This document shows, in pieces, positions 58,072-64,000 of a stretch of 64,000 nt of DNA. The stretch covers positions 35,073,927-35,137,926 of the forward strand of contig OW387136.1 in assembly GCA_936440205.1 (NCBI GenBank), given 5' to 3'. A program made the position numbers and the translations under genes. Each line of letters begins with the position of its first letter. Positions within the stretch are counted from its first letter, which is position 1. A model generated the notes under the pieces. That model saw only the letters and a list, made by a program, of their open reading frames with translations. It did not search any database and was not told the DNA's origin. The DNA comes from Lepidonotus clava. Its lineage: Eukaryota; Annelida; Polychaeta; Phyllodocida; Polynoidae.

Positions 58072-61000
58072 TTTTTTTTTGTTTTTTTTTGGGGGGGGGG
58101 GGGGGGGGGGCGTTTGTATTGTTTTTCCATCAAAATTTTTTTTTTTTTTTAAATTGTTTATTAAGTAAATCACTTCAGGGTTGCCCCTGGTTTTCGGTGA
58201 TATTACAATGATAAAGTGTAGTAAATAAACATTTCAGGTGTAATCTATAAGTATGTACATCAAGATAATACAATATATATTGGACCTAATAAAGTAGATC
58301 AATATAAACACAGTATCTGTGTTTGATCAGATTAATAAATTCATTGACACAGGTTGCAAATTGCATATCATGGCATAGTTCATCCCAAATGATTGTCCCT
58401 TCGAAGTGATATTTGAGCTTTTATCTTGAGTTTCAAAACTGTTCTAAGCTGTGAATACTTCAAATATAATATTCGTACGTATAATATTATTCTCATAGCA
58501 TACAGAGATATCCAAATAGAGTTTTAATACAATATTTCCCGACCCTGCCTTACCGTTTTGTTGATGGCCTTGAGCAGGTGGGCCATGGCCTCTAGACAGT
58601 GGAGTTTGACCAGGTGTTTGAGCACGGTCGTGTTTCCCGAGAGGAACTTGAGCGCCCCGACACAGTACACGAGTGCCTCGGCTGAGGTCAGGTGGTCGGT
58701 CGTCTGAGCTGCCTCAATCAGCAATTCTATATGGAAACAGTGGGTAAAATGTATTAGTGTATAATAAACTAGTGTTGTCTCACATGGGAGTGACTTGACC
58801 GCACTTACACCGAATATGAGCTTTTCAGCCGATATTAAGGGAAACAGATACATCAATGTATGAGCGCCAATATTTATCACTGCCAATATTTATCACTGCT
58901 AAATTAGGCCGATAAAATGTTCTTTGAAGTAACTTGACCACACATACACACAGTGAAACGTCCCTGGATGAAGAAATAGAGACTAGTAAATTTAGGACTT
59001 CCCATAGGCCTTAATTACAGTAAGACCAATTCAGGACATTTCTAAGACAGTACATTGTCTAAACTTCTAGGGTATTTTTAATCTATATCAACACTTGCAG
59101 ACTAGATTGTTATAGACAGTGAGCAGCATCCCTACCTAGCATGTTCCCCTCGATGAAGAAGGTGTCGTGCTTCTCCTCTCGGCTCACTTTGAACACCAGT
59201 TTGCACACGTTTGTCAAGTTGTTTCCACTGACTTTTAACTGCAAAAGAAATTAAAACTATTACTGAACCTCGAGTAGAGTCGTTGTAAACTAATCAACTT
59301 ATAATCTAGATAATCATTCTCCGTGACCTCCGCGGGCTAGAATATAAGCTTTGGTAAAATGACGTGGACTGGATACCTGGTTACTGATGATTTGGAATCA
59401 TCGTTCTATTCTCGTTCAAACGAATCTTTATTCAAACTAATTTAATAAACTCAATAGAGATATACAATTTCAATAAATTATCTATTGTAAATGATAGGCC
59501 ATTACAAATACCATTAAATAATAAAAAAAGGTTTTAAAAAAAATCAAATCAAATCAAATCACACAAGGCTAAGACGTACGGCTAGAATGAGGCGGGCAAG
59601 AGTGAGCAGGAGTTTGGGCGAGTCGAGGTCGAGCAGTTTGAAGACGGTCTTGAGGATGGTGGAGCGGCGTTTGCAGGCCTTGCCCAGCAGGGACGCGCCC
59701 TCTAATACTGAATACAGCTCCTGCGACAGCTCCAGCAGGCGGCCTGGCTCCTTGTCTGCAACCAAGACCATGTGATGTAAATCTAAGACAGTTTATAGAG
59801 GATTTAGTTGAGTTGCAGTTGAGGGTATGCTATGTAGGCGGATCAAACTTTAAATGACTCATGAATATGTTTCACCAATCCATTTAGTGCAATGTTTTTA
59901 TATAGTTTCAATTGAAATATATCACACTTGTAAATTTGTAAATTGTGAATTCGGGTCTACTCAATTCATGGTTTTTCTACAATATTGTAATATCAAAAGA
60001 GCAAAAGTAAGATACGTTTTAATCATAACGGAAGAACCATAATTCCAACACATAATTTTGACAATTCCTAATTTTCCGAACTAACGTGGACCTTCAAGGG
60101 ATTATCTAAAACATGAAGAATGTCCCCTTACTTTAATGAGAAGAGATAACCTACCTGTGATGTGAGTTGTCATCTCGTCGATGATGGGGCCTATCTTCGT
60201 GTTGTAGAACAGCGCCTCCTCCGGGGTCTCGGGCTCACGGCTACCTGCGCTGCCTGTCCGGGGAAAAGGGTAACCATTACTTATGGTACTATAACATTGC
60301 ACTCACTTATTTGCTTGATAATTTTTTACTTATCAGCTAAAAAACGAGTTTAGTTATTTGATTTGAATACATCCCTAAAAGGTTGTAATTTACCAAAACA
60401 ACACCCCACTATTATTCATAAAGTGTTTAGTTCGCCAGAATAAATATGTCCAAATAAAGGGGCAACTGTTTATAAATATTTATCAAATCTACACATGCAT
60501 CAGGCAAGCGCATAAATCATGATACATTTTGAGCACGGTACTTTTTTTTGAGCAACTGTTTGACTTAAGTGAAAGGGTACGCTTAAAAGTTAAAAAAGAC
60601 AGCTGTATAAGCACTCTATACCAACCTGACTTGCCGGCGGAGGACCCTCGCTGTGAGCTGGCGCTGTTCTCGCGGGCGTCACTGGAGTAGCCGCTCTCTG
60701 CACGCTCACTACGCTCCCTACTCCGGTCCTGGGACCTGCGGCGCCGCCCACTGAAAGTACCATAGTGCATAATATGTGTTAAAGCTGAACATTATTGGAT
60801 GTATTTTAATGATAACCAACACTATCTGTCCAAACTCGCAAAAGAAGGGCAACAAGTAGATAACATGTATGACTGGAATGGTTTAACATCTCTTCAGTTG
60901 TTATCAACTATCAGTATCCTGATTCATATATACTAATGTGCTTTGAAAAACACAGCATTATTTTGCTAATATCATTTTGAAATAATAAGCTGGAAATTTT

Positions 61001-61996
61001 TAGAATTAGCTTTATCTAATATCTACTTTTTTACACAATTATTTATCTCATGTCTAGGATATACTCTATTTCATTGCCATTCTGTAGCTTTAATAGTTTC
61101 TTTGTTGCTTTACATTTAAAAGTTGAGATGAAAGTAAAACTACTGTGGTGAGAGATGAAACACATGTACAAGGCCTCAAAAAACCTATGTGCCTGTTACT
61201 TACGCCCTGCTGTCTACCCGTGGTTGCCCCTCGCTGCCGTCCCCCTCTCCCCGCTCCTCCAGCAGCTGACGTGTCCGCTCCTTGGGCCCGCTGTGAACGC
61301 GGCGCTGCGACTCAGGTGTGGTGGGCACTGAGCTCACCGCAGCCACACTGCTGCTGCTACTGGATGGGGTCGCTGACACTGCAGGGAGAGATGTGGGTAA
61401 ATATTAGGGAGATTTAGGAGACATAACACAAAAGGGTTTTTAACCATAGCATTTTTTTTAATATATAAAACTCTGTAACTGAATATGTGAAATGTGTACT
61501 GGTAAAGGAAAAACGTGTAATCTTAATATTTCATTTACAATAACTTTATGTTCTAACTCTGTGATTGAATATATGAACTGTGCTTTGGTACAGAAATGAG
61601 CACTTCTATACGTACCAACAATTATATCACCTTCTTTATTGAGGGGTTTTAGCATTCATGATACCTAACGTAAACGTATCTTTTACCATAGCACATATGA
61701 ACTCTGTAAATGAATATGTGTATTGAGAATTGGAATAGAAATGGACACATATGTCCACATTCATCACTAATTGTATATCACAATTATTTTTACCTATGGT
61801 TGTAATAGAAACACGTACCATCTTGCATGGAGCCTGACCGCGAGCGGCTCGGTGATGCTTCTGCACTGCCTGTGTCCAGACTGGCCGACTGCTGGAGGAG
61901 CCGTTGTCGGGACGGGGGTCGGCGGAGTGCACGGTTTGGATCCGCTGGGGGTTTGGGCGCCATTACACTCTCAGGATCTATGGACGACCTTGGCTT
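52999..61996 (-). CDS. ARMC2: ARMC2, armadillo repeat protein, 3' seventeen exons
   Basis: This is the orthologue of ARMC2, needed to deliver radial spokes to cilia and sperm flagella. The supported exons, in transcript order, are 61819-61996, 61204-61378, 60626-60750, 60155-60253, 59580-59755, 59136-59238, 58554-58726, 57725-57775, 57250-57395, 56795-56894, 56084-56224, 55585-55741, 55043-55165, 54604-54717, 54227-54359, 53740-53900 and 52999-53165. Every junction keeps phase, giving 773 residues (human about 867). The first exons are serine/arginine/proline-rich and disordered. Armadillo repeats follow from FYNTKIGPIIDEM onward. Landmarks shared with vertebrate ARMC2 are LALKVSGNNLTNVCKLVFK, LVVRISFILGNLTAK, NTIATVNNLSFY, ATRVYGNLS, FTACGVLINLMAD and SDWQLASMVCQTLWNYSGKIT. 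The N-terminal ~100 residues lie further right or outside the window. Confidence 0.95.
58035..58150. repeat. Homopolymer T and G runs in ARMC2 intron
   Basis: More than 35 T in a row, then interrupted T runs, about 20 G and another T run. Such a block is prone to sequencing and assembly error. No other content. Confidence 0.85.
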
Positions 61997-64000
61997 CTGG
62001 AAGCCAACATATATCAAAGTAAGTCATAAGTGTACGTGTATATACACTGTATGTAAAGCGGAAATTAAAAATGAAAATTTAGTTCCAACCAGTTTGCTTC
62101 TCCTCATAGCATTTATAATGTTTGAGATTATTCTTGCAACTCTTCTAATGAACCTAAAAATAAATTTCACGTGTAGTTTAACCTACTCGTTCCCAATCAG
62201 TCCATTTAAACAGACAAGCGGATACCAGTAAATAGCTTATACATGTAAGAAAAGAAACACGTTGGCAAAGCCTACCCGAAATTCTTGGTCTCTTATTCTT
62301 TTCCATTTCTACAAATCGGAATTATTGCTCGACATCAAGCATACTTAAATATATCAAATTTTACTAAATTTCACTAAATTTTCTACTGGCATGGCTAAAA
62401 TTTCACTGGCCTCGGGCATCGGGCCAGTGCTTAATGTCACAGACTGATTCCCTTTTCAAGCAAGATACTGATGAAATTTGTCTATACACTACAAGAATAA
62501 GAAAAGATTCACTGTGGGACGTTATCAGTAGGAACCTGTTACCAACCAGTAAATTAGTTTTGTTACTCCAAACAATTAAAGCATATTTGAATAAGCATCA
62601 CAGACTCAAGATCTCTAATCCCGTACTTTGTTTAGAATTAACCACGCACCAAAATAAGATTAATTGGTAGGACAAGGAACAGTGTGAATACTGAATGCTT
62701 AACCCTTTAATGCTGGTAGATGTTTGGACGTGACAAGTGTTCACTCTTTAGATGAAAAAAATACTAATGAAAGATTAATGTTAATAGATGTTCCATCAAA
62801 TATCTCAAGAAATCATGAATATATGCAATACCCTGCTCGTTCCAAAAGGACTATGAATTACTTTTTACGCCTGATACTTTTTTTCTTTCTTCGGATGTTA
62901 TAACGCTCAAGACACATTTTAAACAATTATGCAAACTTACAGTACCAAATCTTACCCGACATGTGGTATACTGCACGATATCTAAGACGCACGTATTCAC
63001 CGAGGAATACTGTACCCGTGTGTGTGCCGATAGGCAGCATGTACTAACGTTTATGTGGAAGTATGTGCATTGCACGATATACATTTATGCAGTGTTTGTA
63101 ATTAACAGTGCGCCCTGCGTCGGCTGATGACAGCTCCAGCGCCAGGCACGTTATTTCAAACACTGTACTATATGTATTCAATGATACATGGTGTATTTTG
63201 GTGTGTACTGATTTGATAGTTTACAGTATACATTGCGCTCCGTCACATAACGGGTCTCACTGTTACGAGAGTTTGCACCAACAACAAGACCCATCCTAGA
63301 ACTCTCAAAACAGTGATGTCGCTGTTGTGAGAGGTATATCATGTTGAATTGTGGCTGTTCTATTCAGCTGATTTTAATTCTGTAAAAAGTTTTGAAAAAA
63401 ATTAATATACTTTCAACTCTGGGAAATGGTTATAAATGGGTGATAATTGCTGTTAAAGTTTTGCAAAAGCGAGGGTTTTGTCACCACAACAGTGAGACCC
63501 AGATCTAAACCCTCACTGTTTCGCTGTTGTGAGAGTTTGGTTATGAAATGGACCACAGAGCATACAGTGATACTTGGTGTCAATTTAGAGTGCTGTATGG
63601 TAAAATATTTTGAAATACAGGAGACGGTACAAAAGCCACACCAAATGAACAATGAGACAAAATTAATAGCTGTATTGAAGAAACGAACCTTTTCTTCCTC
63701 AACTGATTCGTCAGCATATTTCTGACAAAGAAACAAGTTTTCAAATTTGATAGGAAACAAGACGCAAATTAGCTACAAAGTTCCACTCATGCATGAGCGA
63801 TGGTTGTCCCTCAGTAAACTAAAGGCCCTCCTAATACCAGAGGGCTATGTGTAATATGGACTATAGGTGCTGACCACCACCACTCCTGCTGTCATACACA
63901 GCTCAGGGAGGGGTTTTAAGAAAAGGCCACTACTAGGTCCTAGTACTGAGTGACCTATCACTCACCAACCTGGGAATGCCCACCCACAAGTGAGAGTGGG
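61997..64000. other. Upstream ARMC2 intron or intergenic region
   Basis: No further exon is certain. A 33-base candidate minus-strand exon (63689-63721, KYADESVEEEK) has a good polypyrimidine acceptor, a weak GTTCGT donor and the right phase for the next exon. Around 63250-63540 the phrase CACTGTTGTGAGAGTTTGG recurs in direct and inverted form, probably a small repeat element. Confidence 0.4.

Noticed and set aside
58035-58150. T-run as a LINE poly-A tail on the minus strand
   Set aside because: No retrotransposon sequence adjoins it on either side that I can recognise.
1-64000. CRISPR array, bacterial operon or riboswitch
   Set aside because: Spliced animal genes and repeats dominate. No regularly spaced repeat-spacer arrays or bacterial signals were seen.

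Overview
The window is nuclear DNA of an animal, most likely a marine invertebrate. It carries three ordinary spliced metazoan genes with short exons and introns of roughly 0.3 to 1.7 kb, large AT-rich intergenic stretches with MITE-like repeats and a LINE fragment, and one Polinton/Maverick, a virus-like DNA element. I cannot fix the phylum from the sequence. Intron-rich conserved orthologues, many small palindromic repeats and a Polinton are all common in molluscs, hemichordates, echinoderms and lancelets.

Layout. Bases 1-9887 are intergenic DNA with no supported host gene. They hold three copies of a terminal-inverted-repeat element (2788-4135) and a 5'-truncated, decayed LINE reverse transcriptase (about 5410-6323). 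Bases 9888-17622 are an apparently perfect head-to-tail duplication of a 3868-bp unit. Each unit holds about 1.8 kb of host flank followed by about 2.1 kb of the left end of the Polinton. The full-length Polinton runs from 15542 to 32791 (17,250 bp). It has 137-bp terminal inverted repeats that begin AG and end CT, and a 6-bp target duplication, ATCAGT. Bases 32798-35645 are intergenic.

The Polinton's left arm is transcribed leftwards. It holds protein-primed family B DNA polymerase remnants, a two-block gene with a poly-alanine tract, and an interrupted unknown gene near the left end. The right arm is transcribed rightwards. In order it holds a protein of possible jelly-roll type, the packaging ATPase, a small membrane-active-looking protein, an unknown basic protein, an RVE integrase with a chromodomain, a conserved Polinton protein, a small basic virion-like protein, the double-jelly-roll major capsid protein, an adenain-type cysteine protease and a small acidic coiled-coil protein. 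Several of these reading frames are whole and several are broken, so the copy is a fossil, though not a very old one.

Host genes. Deoxyribose-phosphate aldolase (DERA, minus strand, 35646-41327, eight exons) and CMSS1 (plus strand, 41595-46900, seven exons) are divergent and share a 267-bp promoter gap. One DERA intron uses a GC-AG splice pair. The C-terminal roughly 770 codons of ARMC2, an armadillo-repeat protein linked to ciliary radial spokes, lie on the minus strand in at least 17 exons between 52999 and 61996. Its 5' end is beyond or near the right edge. The 46.9-53.0 kb gap holds further hairpin repeats.

The least explained parts are two long GC-rich hairpins with a common loop near the Polinton's left end, an uncatalogued cysteine-rich gene remnant beside them, the two-block poly-alanine gene, and the exact duplication that crosses the virus-host junction.
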